DNA of 64,000 nt from contig NZ_MNAH01000013.1 in the NCBI RefSeq assembly GCF_001976065.1, forward strand, positions 126,142-190,141, read 5' to 3'. The notes beneath the pieces were generated by a model. It searched no databases. It had not been told where the DNA came from and saw only the letters and a list, made by a program, of their open reading frames with translations. The position numbers and the translations under genes are program-made. Of the stretch, positions 7,859-17,074 are shown piece by piece. This DNA is from Pseudomonas putida (GTDB taxonomy: Bacteria > Pseudomonadota > Gammaproteobacteria > Pseudomonadales > Pseudomonadaceae). How positions within the stretch are numbered: the first letter of the stretch is position 1; each line of letters begins with the position of its first letter.

Positions 7859-9040
7859 TCAGGCGCGTTCGAAGATCGCCGCGATGCCCTGGCCGCCGCC
7901 GATGCACATGGTCACCAGCGCGTAACGGCCGCCGGTGCGGTGCAGTTCGTGGATGGCCTTGGTGGCGATAATGGCGCCGGTCGCGCCGACCGGGTGACCC
8001 AGGGCGATGCCCGAGCCGTTCGGGTTGACCTTGGCCGGGTCCAGATCCAGTTCCTGGCTGACGGCACAGGCTTGCGCCGCGAAAGCGATGTTGGCTTCGA
8101 TCACGTCCATGTCAGCGACGGTCAGGCCGGCACGCTTGAGTGCCAGGCGGGTGGCCGGGATTGGGCCCAGGCCCATCAGTGTTGGTTCGACGCCGGCATG
8201 GGCGTAGCTGACCAGGCGGGCGAGTGGGCGCAGGTTGTTGACCTGTACGGCAGCGCCGGTGGCCATGACCAGGGCGGCCGCACCGTCGTTCAGGCCGGAG
8301 GCGTTGCCGGCGGTGACCGAGCCGTCCTTCTTGAACGCCGGCTTCATCGCCGCCAGCTGTTCCAGGGAGGTGGCGCGTGGGTGCTCGTCGACGCTGAACA
8401 GTTTAGTGCCCTTGCGATCCGCAATCTCTACGGTCGCGATCTGCTCGGTGAAGTAGCCGTTGGCAATCGCATGGGCTGCGCGCTTCTGGTCTTCCAGCGC
8501 CAGGGCATCCTGCATTTCACGGGTGATGCCGTTACGCTCGGCGACGTTCTCGGCGGTGATACCCATGTGAATGTTGTGGAACGGGTCATGCAGGATACCC
8601 AGCATGTAGTCGACGGCCTGGACGTTGCCCATGCGCGCGCCCCAACGGGCGGATGGCAGCAGGTACGGCCCGCGGCTCATGGACTCGGCACCGGCGCCGA
8701 TGGCGATGTCGGCATCGCCCAGCATCAGGGTCTGCGCTGCGCTGACGATCGCTTGCAGGCCTGAGCCGCAGAGGCGGTTGACGTTGTAGGCCGGGGTTTC
8801 TTTCGGAATGCCGGCGTTCATCGCGGCAACCCGGGAGATGTAGGCGTCGCGGGTTTCGGTCGGGATCACGTGGCCCATCACCAGGTGACCGACGAGCGCC
8901 GGGTCTACAGCGGCCCGTTCCAGGGCGGCTTTCACGGCGGTGGCCGCGAGCTCGGCCGGTGGCACGTCCTTGAGGGATCCGCCGAAGGTGCCAATGGCGG
9001 TACGGGCGGCGCTGACGACGTAGATTTCCGGGGTGTTCAT
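7859..9040 (-). CDS. Acetyl-CoA acetyltransferase / 3-ketoacyl-CoA thiolase
   Basis: The 393-residue protein has the thiolase layout: the nucleophilic cysteine in NRLCGSG (about residue 90), GHPVGATGA with the catalytic histidine near 350, and the C-terminal cysteine in CIGGGQG. It would condense or cleave beta-ketoacyl-CoA. Its start overlaps the stop of the upstream enoyl-CoA hydratase by four bases, so the pair is probably a small beta-oxidation operon. One family motif is unusual: the normal NEAF reads NIAF here. The Asn that helps hold the catalytic water is kept. Substrate chain length cannot be told. Confidence 0.9.
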   Translation of the reverse strand: MNTPEIYVVSAARTAIGTFGGSLKDVPPAELAATAVKAALERAAVDPALVGHLVMGHVIPTETRDAYISRVAAMNAGIPKETPAYNVNRLCGSGLQAIVSAAQTLMLGDADIAIGAGAESMSRGPYLLPSARWGARMGNVQAVDYMLGILHDPFHNIHMGITAENVAERNGITREMQDALALEDQKRAAHAIANGYFTEQIATVEIADRKGTKLFSVDEHPRATSLEQLAAMKPAFKKDGSVTAGNASGLNDGAAALVMATGAAVQVNNLRPLARLVSYAHAGVEPTLMGLGPIPATRLALKRAGLTVADMDVIEANIAFAAQACAVSQELDLDPAKVNPNGSGIALGHPVGATGAIIATKAIHELHRTGGRYALVTMCIGGGQGIAAIFERA

Positions 9041-9819
9041 GGCTGTGTTCCTTTCGGTGGATTCTTATCTGTACTGCGATTGAGCAGGGCGTTCAAGGCC
9101 GTTTTCGCCTCGATGCTGTTGAGGCGCTGGATGAACAGCAGGTTTTCTTCGCGCAGGGTGGCTTGCAGTTCGGCCATGCCGGCCTGCGTCATCAATTGGC
9201 GGGACTGGCGCAGAGCTTGCGCGGGCATCGCCAGAAAGCGCTGGGCGATCTTCGCCGCCGCGGCCAGGCATTGCTCGCCGTCATCGAAGGCGGCGTTGGC
9301 CAGGCCCCAGGCGACAGCCTCGCTGCCATCAAGGCTGTCGCCCAGCAGTAGCAAACTCGCGGCGCGGGCCTGGCCCAGCCGGCGTGGCAACAGCAGGCTG
9401 GCGCCGAACTCGGGGCACAGGCCCAGGTTGACGAACGGCGTGCGTAGCTTGGCGTTGCGCGTCACCAGCACCTGGTCGCAATGCAGCAGCAGGGTGGTGC
9501 CGATGCCGATGGCCGCCCCGCACACCGCCGCAATCAACGGCTTCTGCAGGTGAGTTACGGCGCGCATCAGGCGGAAAGCCGGGCTGTCCAAATGCGTCGG
9601 CGGCTCTTGCAGGAAGTCCACCAGGTCGTTGCCACTGGTAAAGCAGTTAGGGCCACCGGTCACGATGACCACGCGGATTTCGTCATTCTCCTCAGCCGCA
9701 AACAGCAGGTCGGCCAAGCGCGTGTACATGCCGTTGGTCAGTGCGTTGAGCTTGTCGGGGCGATCGATGGTCAGCGTCAGCACGCCATCGCGATGCTCTT
9801 GTTTGATCAGGTCGGTCAT
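9037..9819 (-). CDS. Enoyl-CoA hydratase/isomerase family protein
   Basis: This 260-residue crotonase-fold protein has the first oxyanion-hole strand region (CFTSGNDLVDF), the second (CGAAIGIGTTLLLHCD) and the typical ending with helical trimerisation segments. It would hydrate enoyl-CoA for the thiolase that follows it with a four-base overlap. The start at 9819 is chosen because homology begins there; a longer frame upstream reads as unrelated sequence. It is distinct from the paaF/paaG hydratases further right and its substrate is not known. Confidence 0.85.
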   Translation of the reverse strand: MTDLIKQEHRDGVLTLTIDRPDKLNALTNGMYTRLADLLFAAEENDEIRVVIVTGGPNCFTSGNDLVDFLQEPPTHLDSPAFRLMRAVTHLQKPLIAAVCGAAIGIGTTLLLHCDQVLVTRNAKLRTPFVNLGLCPEFGASLLLPRRLGQARAASLLLLGDSLDGSEAVAWGLANAAFDDGEQCLAAAAKIAQRFLAMPAQALRQSRQLMTQAGMAELQATLREENLLFIQRLNSIEAKTALNALLNRSTDKNPPKGTQP

Positions 9820-10036
9820 TGCTGGCTCTTGCAGAGTCGGTTCGACGGCCACTTTAAGCGTCAGGTTAGCCCAACAGCTATGACAAAACGGGTCAACCGA
9901 CCTGATGCTTTTTGCCATATCGCACCGTCGAAACGGCTACACACCCATTCGGGGTATGGTGCCGTCCGGCGAATCCACCAATAGTAGGTTCATCCGCTCA
10001 TCCAGAGCCGAACTCGCTTGATAAGGTGCATTTGCT

Positions 10037-11143
10037 ATGGGCAAGACCCTGCTTAAGGTGATTTCCAGTCTGTTTGTTATACCCCTGACCCTGAGTGCCC
10101 ACGCCGGCGAGGTGAACGACAGCAATACGCTGCGGCTCTATAACTGGGCGGACTACATCGGTGAGAAGACCCTGGCCGATTTCGAAAAGGCCACCGGCAT
10201 CAAGGTCATCTACGACACCTTCGACGCCTATGAAACGGTGCAGGCCAAGTTGCTCACCGGCCACTCCGGCTACGACCTGATCGTGCTCAATGCGTCCCTC
10301 GCGCCGCCGCTGATCCAGGCCAAGGTGTTCCAGCCACTGGACAAGAAACTGCTGCCGGGCTGGAGCAACCTGGACCCCAAAGTCTTGCACGACCTGCAAG
10401 GATTCGACCCGGGCCCGACTTACTCGGCGCCCTATACCTGGGGCAGCAACGGCATCACCTACAACGTCGACAAGATCAAGGAGCGCATGCCGGATGCGCC
10501 AATCGGCTCGCTGGCGATGATTTTCGATCCGAAGATTGTCTCGCGCTTCGCCGACTGTGGCGTGACCCTGGTCGATGCGCCCACGGAAGTCATCCCCCTG
10601 GCCCTCAAATACCTGGGCCGCGATCCACGCAGCGCCAAGCCTGAAGATTTGAAGGCAGCGCAGGAGTTGCTGCTGTCGGTGCGCCCGTACATCCGCAAAT
10701 TCGACTCGGTCAATTACCTGACCAGCCTGCCCAACGGCGACGTGTGCATGGCCATGACCTGGTCGGGCGACTACGCGACGGCCATGGCCCGCGCCGAAGA
10801 AGCCAAGTTGAACATCAACCTGTCCTATTTCATTCCCAAGGAAGGCTCGTTGATCTGGTTCGACAACATGTACATCCCGGCCGATGCGCCCCATGTCGCC
10901 AATGCGCACAAGTTCCTTGAATACCTGATGCAGCCGCAGGTGATGGCGGACGTCACTGACTACATCCATTACGCCAACAGCAACGCGGCGGCCACGCCGT
11001 TGTTGAACGCCGATGTGCGCAACAACCCGGCGATCTACCCCGATGAAGCCACCCGCGAGCGCCTGTTCCCGCAGAAGACCCAGGACGCCAAGGACATGCG
11101 GGCCATGACCCGGGTCTGGAGCACGGTGAAAAGCGGCATCTGA
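10037..11143 (+). CDS. Periplasmic polyamine-type solute-binding protein (PotF/SpuD-like)
   Basis: The 368-residue protein begins with a Sec signal peptide (about residues 1-24, ending AHA-GE). It then shows the polyamine-binding family pattern: LRLYNWADYIG, FEKATGIKVIYDTFDAYE, YTWGSNGITYN and WFDNMYIPADAPH. These proteins bind putrescine or spermidine for an ABC transporter. No permease or ATPase genes lie nearby, but a class-III aminotransferase follows after 41 bp, which fits a polyamine or omega-amino-acid use pathway. It may supply ligand to a transporter encoded elsewhere or act as a sensor partner (inference). Confidence 0.88.
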   Translation: MGKTLLKVISSLFVIPLTLSAHAGEVNDSNTLRLYNWADYIGEKTLADFEKATGIKVIYDTFDAYETVQAKLLTGHSGYDLIVLNASLAPPLIQAKVFQPLDKKLLPGWSNLDPKVLHDLQGFDPGPTYSAPYTWGSNGITYNVDKIKERMPDAPIGSLAMIFDPKIVSRFADCGVTLVDAPTEVIPLALKYLGRDPRSAKPEDLKAAQELLLSVRPYIRKFDSVNYLTSLPNGDVCMAMTWSGDYATAMARAEEAKLNINLSYFIPKEGSLIWFDNMYIPADAPHVANAHKFLEYLMQPQVMADVTDYIHYANSNAAATPLLNADVRNNPAIYPDEATRERLFPQKTQDAKDMRAMTRVWSTVKSGI

Positions 11144-11184
11144 TTCATTCGATCGTTAGTCAAACCGGTTAGAGGTTTTTATTC

Positions 11185-12603
11185 ATGGCGACGCCAACAC
11201 GCAGCGTTTTCTCCCCAGCGGACGAGTCCCGGCTGGTCAAGGCCGACAAGGCCCATCATATGCACGGCTATCACGTGTTCGACGAACACGCCGAACAAGG
11301 TTCCCTGAACATCGTCGCCGGAGACGGCGCCTATATCTACGACACCCAGGGCAACCGCTTTCTCGACGCCGTGGGCGGCATGTGGTGCACCAACATCGGC
11401 CTGGGTCGCGAGGAAATGGCCGAGGCCATCGCCGATCAGGTGCGCCAACTGGCCTATTCCAACCCGTTTTCCGACATGTCCAATAACGTCGCCATCGAGC
11501 TGTGCGAAAAACTCGCCAGCCTGGCCCCCGGTGACCTCGACCACGTGTTCCTGACCACCGGTGGCTCCACCGCCGTGGACACCGCGTATCGACTGATCCA
11601 GTACTACCAGAACTGCCGCGGCCTGCCTGAAAAGAAGCACGTCATCGCCCGTTTCAACGCGTACCACGGCTCCACCACCCTGACCATGTCGATCGGCAAC
11701 AAGGCCGCCGACCGGGTGCCCGAGTTCGATTACGACAACCCGCTGATCCACCACGTGTCCAACCCCAACCCTTACCGCGCGCCGGAGGGCATGGACGAGG
11801 CGCAGTTCCTCGAATTCCTGGTCAAGGAGTTCGAAGACAAGATCCACTCGATCGGCGCAGACAAGGTCGCAGGCTTCTTCGCCGAGCCGGTGATGGGCTC
11901 GGGCGGGGTGATTATTCCGCCGAAGGGTTACCTCAAGCGCATGTGGGAAGTCTGCCAGCGCTACGACATTCTCTTTGTCGCCGACGAGGTGGTGACGTCG
12001 TTCGGGCGCCTGGGCAAGTTTTTCGCCTCCCTCGATGTGTTCGACGTGCAACCCGACATCATCACCACCGCCAAGGGCTTGACCTCGGCGTACCTGCCGC
12101 TGGGGGCATGCATCTTTTCCGACCGCATCTGGAAGGTCATCGCCGAGCCGGGCAAGGGCCGTTGCTTCACCCACGGTTTCACCTACAGCGGCCATCCGGT
12201 GTGCTGCACGGCGGCGCTGAAGAACATCGAGATCATCGAACGGGAAAACCTGCTGGCCCACGTCGACGATGTCGGCGGCTACCTCGAGCAGCGCCTGGCC
12301 ACCTTGCGCGATCTGCCCCTGGTGGGTGATGTGCGCTGCCTGAAACTGATGGCGTGCGTGGAGTTCGTCGCCGACAAACGCACCAAGGCGCTGTTCGCCG
12401 AGGAGATCAACATCGGCGAGAAAATCCATGTGCGCGCCCAGGCCCGGGGCCTGTTGGTGCGGCCGATCATGCACCTGAACGTGATGTCGCCGCCGCTGAT
12501 CCTGACCTATGCCCAGGTCGATGAGATTGTCGAGATCCTGCGCCTGTGCATTCTCGAAGTGGCAGCCGAGCTTGAGGCGAGCGGACAGTACACCGGCCAA
12601 TGA
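11185..12603 (+). CDS. Class-III PLP-dependent aminotransferase (SpuC/omega-transaminase-like)
   Basis: This 472-residue protein is a full-length class-III aminotransferase. The PLP lysine lies in TTAKGLTSAYLPLGA, preceded by FVADEVVTSFGR with the PLP-ring aspartate. FNAYHGSTT and the glycine-rich TTGGSTAVDTAYR help hold the phosphate. Relatives use putrescine or other omega-amines with pyruvate. Placed after a polyamine-type binding protein and before a LuxR regulator, it probably belongs to amine catabolism. The exact donor is unknown. Confidence 0.9.
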   Translation: MATPTRSVFSPADESRLVKADKAHHMHGYHVFDEHAEQGSLNIVAGDGAYIYDTQGNRFLDAVGGMWCTNIGLGREEMAEAIADQVRQLAYSNPFSDMSNNVAIELCEKLASLAPGDLDHVFLTTGGSTAVDTAYRLIQYYQNCRGLPEKKHVIARFNAYHGSTTLTMSIGNKAADRVPEFDYDNPLIHHVSNPNPYRAPEGMDEAQFLEFLVKEFEDKIHSIGADKVAGFFAEPVMGSGGVIIPPKGYLKRMWEVCQRYDILFVADEVVTSFGRLGKFFASLDVFDVQPDIITTAKGLTSAYLPLGACIFSDRIWKVIAEPGKGRCFTHGFTYSGHPVCCTAALKNIEIIERENLLAHVDDVGGYLEQRLATLRDLPLVGDVRCLKLMACVEFVADKRTKALFAEEINIGEKIHVRAQARGLLVRPIMHLNVMSPPLILTYAQVDEIVEILRLCILEVAAELEASGQYTGQ

Positions 12604-12656
12604 TTTCGTCTGCCAGGCTGTTACCAAGGGGTTGTTCAGCCGCTAGACTGCGGGGC

Positions 12657-13508
12657 ATGAGCAGACCAAACGACGATACGCTGATCGCGGTGCCTTTCGG
12701 GGCATTGCATAGATGGCATGGGGGCATGCGCGAGGCATTCGCCCATGTCGATGAGCCTGACGCACTGCAATACCTGGTCTCGGCGTTGGGGCAACTGGTG
12801 TCCATCGAATCGGTGATGATCAGCCTGGAGCGCAAGGACCGCGCGCCGCAGTTGCTGCATCAGCGCGGCATTGCCCAGGAGTACCAGGTGTCGATTCTCG
12901 AGCGCTATTTCGCCGGTGGCTATCTGCTTGATCCGTTCTGCCTGGCGGTGGAGCAGGGCCTGGCGCAGGGCTTCTATCACTTGGAAGACATTGCGCCGGA
13001 CAACTTCTTCGACAGTGACTATTACAAGACCTATTACCTGAAGGCCAACTGTTCGGAAGACAGCTACTACATTGTCGATACGGGCAATGACACGAAAATT
13101 TCCGTGAGCCTCTTCCAGGGTTTCGGCGGCGATTGCCTGGGCGTCGAACAGTTGAACCTGCTGCGCGCCGTCGAGCCGCTGGTGCGCGAATTCATCGGCG
13201 AATTCAGCCGGCGTGGCCTGCAGCGCAGTAGCGAGATCCAGGGCAATGACGATCAAGGCCTGCGCGACGATCTCAAGCATCGGGTGCAATCGGCGTTCGA
13301 GCATTTCGGTAGTGGCCTGCTCACCGAACGCGAGCGGGAAGTGGCGCACATGGTGCTCAGGGGGCATTCGGTGAAATCCACGGCCAGCCAGATGAACATC
13401 TCTCCGGAAACCGTGCGCATGCATCGCAAGAATCTGTATTTGAAGCTGGAGGTGGGGTCGCAGTCTGAGTTGTTTGCGTTGTTTATCGAGTGGTTGCGCG
13501 GGCACTGA
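12657..13508 (+). CDS. LuxR-family transcriptional regulator
   Basis: The 283-residue protein has an N-terminal sensory region of unassigned type and a C-terminal LuxR/NarL HTH (about residues 220-280): LLTEREREVAHMVLRGHS, KSTASQMNISPETVRMHRKNLY. No receiver domain is present, so it is not a classical two-component response regulator. I chose ATG 12657. An in-frame ATG at 12600 overlaps the stop of the aminotransferase gene and would add 19 residues of poor character; both are possible. It probably regulates the upstream amine genes, by context. Confidence 0.8.
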   Translation: MSRPNDDTLIAVPFGALHRWHGGMREAFAHVDEPDALQYLVSALGQLVSIESVMISLERKDRAPQLLHQRGIAQEYQVSILERYFAGGYLLDPFCLAVEQGLAQGFYHLEDIAPDNFFDSDYYKTYYLKANCSEDSYYIVDTGNDTKISVSLFQGFGGDCLGVEQLNLLRAVEPLVREFIGEFSRRGLQRSSEIQGNDDQGLRDDLKHRVQSAFEHFGSGLLTEREREVAHMVLRGHSVKSTASQMNISPETVRMHRKNLYLKLEVGSQSELFALFIEWLRGH

Positions 13509-13534
13509 GAATGGCGGTCAAACACAAAACCAAC

Positions 13535-13623
13535 TGTGGGAGCGGGCTTGCTCGCGAAGCGGTGTGTCAGTCGACAATATCGTTAACTGGCACACCGCTT
13601 TCGCGAGCAAGCCCGCTCCCACA
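13535..13623. repeat. REP doublet of the GTGGGAGC family
   Basis: Two facing copies of TGTGGGAGCGGGCTTGCTCGC separated by about 45 bp form a BIME-like inverted pair between the LuxR gene and paaZ. This is a typical intergenic element of fluorescent pseudomonads. Confidence 0.85.
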
Positions 13624-13670
13624 TTTGTTTTTGGTTGACCACAAAATCTGTGGTCAACCTTGATCGTTGA

Positions 13671-15740
13671 TCAATCCTCGCGCTTTACCACCAGCGTCAG
13701 AATGTCATAGCTGGCCACCAGCTCACCCAGCTGGTTGGTGACTTCCACATCCCACGCCACCACCCCTTGCGGGATGCCCTGCGGGCTCTTCTTGCCCTGG
13801 TCGATCTTGCGTTTGCAGGTCAGGCGCGCCTGGATGGTGTCGCCGATGCCCACCGGGTTGATGAAGCGCAGGGTGTCCAGGCCGTAGTTGGCCAGGACCG
13901 GGCCGACGCCAGGGGATACGAACAGCCCGGCCGCCGCCGACAGCACGAAGTAACCGTGGGCGATGCGTTTGCCGAACTGCGATTCCTTGGCCGCGATGTC
14001 ATCGAAGTGCATGTAGAAGTGGTCGCCCGACAGGCAGCCGAAGTTCACCAGGTCCGCCTCGGTGACGGTGCGACGGTGGGTCAGCAGCGATTCGCCGATC
14101 TGCAGGTCCTGGAAGTGGCGACGGAACGGGTGCACCTCGGTTTCGATGACCTTGGCCCCGCGCACGTATTCGCCGGTGACCGCTGCCAGCATGGTCGGCG
14201 AACCCTGCACCGCTGCGCGTTGCAGGTAGTGTTTCACCGCACGCAGGCCGCCGAGTTCTTCACCGCCGCCGGCACGACCCGGGCCACCGTGCTTGAGTTG
14301 TGGCAGCGGCGAGCCGTGGCCGGTGGATTCACCGGCGCAGTGGCGATCCAGTACCAGCAAACGCCCGTGCAAGGCGGCCGCGACCGGAATGGCTTTGGCG
14401 GCGATTTGCGGGTCCTTGGTCACCAGGCTGGCCACCAGGCTGCCTTTGCCGCGCGCGGCCAAGGCCAGGGCTTCATCCAGATCGTCGTAGGCCATCAGGG
14501 TGCTGACCGGGCCGAACGCTTCGATGTCATGGGCACCGCCCTCGGCGTGCGGATCGCGGGCTTGCAACAGGGTCGGGGCGAAGAACGCGCCCTTGTCGAC
14601 ATTTTCACCACGGGGTTCGAAGCCGTCGCGGGCGCCGAACAGCATGTCGCTGCTCTGCAACAGGGCTTCCAGGCGTTCGGCCACGTCTTTCTGCTGGTCG
14701 TGGGAAGCCAGTGCACCCATGCGCACGCCTTCCACGGAAGGATCGCCAACAACCACTTTGGCCAGGCGATCACGCAAGCGGGTAGCCACGGCGTCGATGT
14801 GCTTGGCCGGGACGATGGCGCGCCGGATGGCGGTGCATTTCTGCCCGGCCTTGGTGGTCATTTCCCGGGCGACTTCCTTGATGAACAACTCGAATTCTTC
14901 ATCGTCCGGGGTGACGTCCGGGGCGAGGATCGCACAGTTCAGCGAGTCGGCTTCGGCGGTGAACGGCACTGAATTGCGGATCAGGTTCGGGTTGACCCGC
15001 AGCTTGGCCGCGGTGTCGGCGGAACCGGTGAAGGTCACCACGTCCTGGCCTTGCAGGCGGTCGAGCAGGTCGCCGGTGCCGCCGATGATCAGTTGCAGGC
15101 TGCCCGCCGGGAGAAGGCCGGACTCGTCCATCAGGCGTACCACGGCTTCAGTCAGGTAGCTGGTGGCGCTGGCCGGTTTGACGATGCATGGCATGCCGGC
15201 GAGGAAGCTCGGGGCGAATTTTTCCAGCATGCCCCAGATCGGGAAGTTGAAGGCATTGATGTGCACCGCCACGCCGCCGCGCGGCACCAGGATGTGGGTG
15301 CCGGCGAAGGTGCCCATTTTGCTCAGTTGCAGCGCCGGGCCTTCGTGGACGACGTTACCCGACGGCAATTCACGGGCGCCGAGGCTGGCGTAGGTGAACA
15401 GGGTGCTGTTGCCGCCCTCGATGTCGATCCAGCTGTCGGCACGGGTCGCGCCGCTGTGGTGGGAAATCGCGTAGAGCTGTTCCTTGCGTTCGCTCAGGTA
15501 CAAGGCCAGGGCCTTGAGGCGCTGGGCGCGTTGCTGGAAGTCCAGCGCCATCAGGCCGCTGACGCCTTGGCGACGACCGTGCTCGATGGCTTCGGCAAAG
15601 TCCGGGCGCTCTTCGTGGGTACGGAAGATTTCATGGCCATCGAGGGCGCTGCGCAGGACTTGTGCGCCTTGTTGGCCGATCCAGCGACCGGCGATGAAAC
15701 TCTGCAGGGTAGGGGCATGCAGTGTAGGTGAGGAGGACAT
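13671..15740 (-). CDS. paaZ: PaaZ: oxepin-CoA hydrolase / 3-oxo-5,6-dehydrosuberyl-CoA semialdehyde dehydrogenase
   Basis: PaaZ opens the oxepin-CoA ring and oxidises the resulting aldehyde in phenylacetate degradation. The 689-residue protein has an N-terminal aldehyde dehydrogenase domain (about 1-520; FTGSADTAAKLR, general-base Glu in PFTAEADSLN, nucleophile Cys in KAGQKCTAIRRA) and a C-terminal MaoC-type hydratase domain (about 540-689; FGCLSGDHFYMHFDD, RIAHGYFVLS). Both halves look intact. The start at 15740 fits the conserved beginning. It is the last gene of the minus-strand transport part of the cluster, 58 bp after the porin gene. Confidence 0.95.
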   Translation of the reverse strand: MSSSPTLHAPTLQSFIAGRWIGQQGAQVLRSALDGHEIFRTHEERPDFAEAIEHGRRQGVSGLMALDFQQRAQRLKALALYLSERKEQLYAISHHSGATRADSWIDIEGGNSTLFTYASLGARELPSGNVVHEGPALQLSKMGTFAGTHILVPRGGVAVHINAFNFPIWGMLEKFAPSFLAGMPCIVKPASATSYLTEAVVRLMDESGLLPAGSLQLIIGGTGDLLDRLQGQDVVTFTGSADTAAKLRVNPNLIRNSVPFTAEADSLNCAILAPDVTPDDEEFELFIKEVAREMTTKAGQKCTAIRRAIVPAKHIDAVATRLRDRLAKVVVGDPSVEGVRMGALASHDQQKDVAERLEALLQSSDMLFGARDGFEPRGENVDKGAFFAPTLLQARDPHAEGGAHDIEAFGPVSTLMAYDDLDEALALAARGKGSLVASLVTKDPQIAAKAIPVAAALHGRLLVLDRHCAGESTGHGSPLPQLKHGGPGRAGGGEELGGLRAVKHYLQRAAVQGSPTMLAAVTGEYVRGAKVIETEVHPFRRHFQDLQIGESLLTHRRTVTEADLVNFGCLSGDHFYMHFDDIAAKESQFGKRIAHGYFVLSAAAGLFVSPGVGPVLANYGLDTLRFINPVGIGDTIQARLTCKRKIDQGKKSPQGIPQGVVAWDVEVTNQLGELVASYDILTLVVKRED

Positions 15741-15798
15741 CACGATTGCTCCTGAGTGTGAAAAGTCTGGGCGCGGCCACAACCGCCCCCTTGCGGAA

Positions 15799-17052
15799 TT
15801 ACCAAAGCGCCAGGGTGTAACCGACGATCAATCGGTTCTCATCGAGGGCGGTCGTCAAGCCATTGCCGGAGCGGAAGGTCACGTTGCGCCAGCGCAGGCT
15901 GACGTTCTTCAACACACCGCTCTGGATGACGTAGCTGATATCGCTGTCGCGCTCCCATTCGCGCCCGTTGTCGACGGTGCCTGCCTTGACGTGGCGCCCG
16001 TCGGTGTAGCGGGTCATGAAGGTCAGGCCGGGAATGCCTTGTGCGGCGAAGTCATAGTCGTAGCGCAACTGCCAGGAATCTTCTTCGGCGCGGGTAAAGG
16101 TGTTGAAGGTCACCAGGTTGACCACGTAGGGATCGCCGCCGTTGAGGAACGGAAAGGCGCTGTCGCCGGACAACTGCTGGTAGGCGGCACTGACCTTGTG
16201 GGCGCCCTGGGACAGGGTGAACATGCTGTTGAAGTTGCGGTTGTCGATGCGTCCGGCCTTTTCCGCGCCGTCGCCGCGGCTGTCGAAATAACGCAGGTCG
16301 CTGCGCAGGTTGAAACCGTTGCCCAGGGGCTGGGTATGCACCAGCCCGACGAATTGCTGGCGGTATATCTGCTCGAGCTTGCCGTAGTAATAGCTCAGGT
16401 TCAGTTGCGGACTGAACGCGTAGCTGCCGCCGCCGAAGTCGAAGTGATCGCTGCTGGCGGCGGCGTAGCCGATGTCGTCGTTGCTCGACGAGTCGCGCAG
16501 GTTGGCCTTGGTCAGGCGTCCGGCATTGAGCGTCAGGCCGTCGATTTCCTGGCTGGTCAGCAAGCCGCCTTCAAAGGTCGAACTGAGCAGGCGGGTGTCG
16601 TTGTAGCTCACCACCGGCAGCAAGGGTTGCAGGGTGCCGAGTTTCAGAAGGCTTTTGGACACCCGCATCTTGCCGGTCAGGCCTAGCTCACTGTAGTTGT
16701 CATCGGGTTCATGGCTCTGCGGGCCAAAGGGCAGCAGCCCGGTGCCACGGCGATCCGGGCTGGAGTCGAGCTTGATCCCCAGTTCCCCCAGTGCGTCGAG
16801 GCCAAAACCGAAGGTGCCATTTGTGAATCCGGATTCGACACGCGCAGTGAACCCCTGGGCCCATTCTTCGGCCTTGGATTGCGGCGCGTTGTCCTGACGG
16901 AAATCGCGATTGAGGTAGAGGTTGCGCATTTCAATACGGGCCTTGCTGTCGCCGATGAAGTCGGCCATGGCGCTGGGCGCGAACAGGGGCAGACTCAATG
17001 CGGCGGCGAGCGAAAACAGTGATTCACAAGATGCGTTACGTGCGGGCTTCAT
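15799..17052 (-). CDS. OprD-family outer-membrane porin (PhaK-like)
   Basis: The 417-residue protein has a signal peptide (cleavage near SAMA-DF) and the OprD family pattern: FIGDSKARIEMRNLYLNRDFR near the N-terminus, alternating beta strands throughout and a C-terminal strand ending YTLALW. Its place between the permease and paaZ matches PhaK, the phenylacetate porin of Pseudomonas. It should let phenylacetate cross the outer membrane. The start at 17052 has an AGGGAA ribosome-binding site, preferred over an upstream in-frame start. Confidence 0.9.
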   Translation of the reverse strand: MKPARNASCESLFSLAAALSLPLFAPSAMADFIGDSKARIEMRNLYLNRDFRQDNAPQSKAEEWAQGFTARVESGFTNGTFGFGLDALGELGIKLDSSPDRRGTGLLPFGPQSHEPDDNYSELGLTGKMRVSKSLLKLGTLQPLLPVVSYNDTRLLSSTFEGGLLTSQEIDGLTLNAGRLTKANLRDSSSNDDIGYAAASSDHFDFGGGSYAFSPQLNLSYYYGKLEQIYRQQFVGLVHTQPLGNGFNLRSDLRYFDSRGDGAEKAGRIDNRNFNSMFTLSQGAHKVSAAYQQLSGDSAFPFLNGGDPYVVNLVTFNTFTRAEEDSWQLRYDYDFAAQGIPGLTFMTRYTDGRHVKAGTVDNGREWERDSDISYVIQSGVLKNVSLRWRNVTFRSGNGLTTALDENRLIVGYTLALW

Positions 17053-17074
17053 TATTTTTATTCCCTGCCAATAG

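Noticed and set aside
11179..12627. 482-codon minus-strand open frame opposite the aminotransferase
   Set aside because: It is a His/Gln/Val-rich shadow of a clear class-III aminotransferase.
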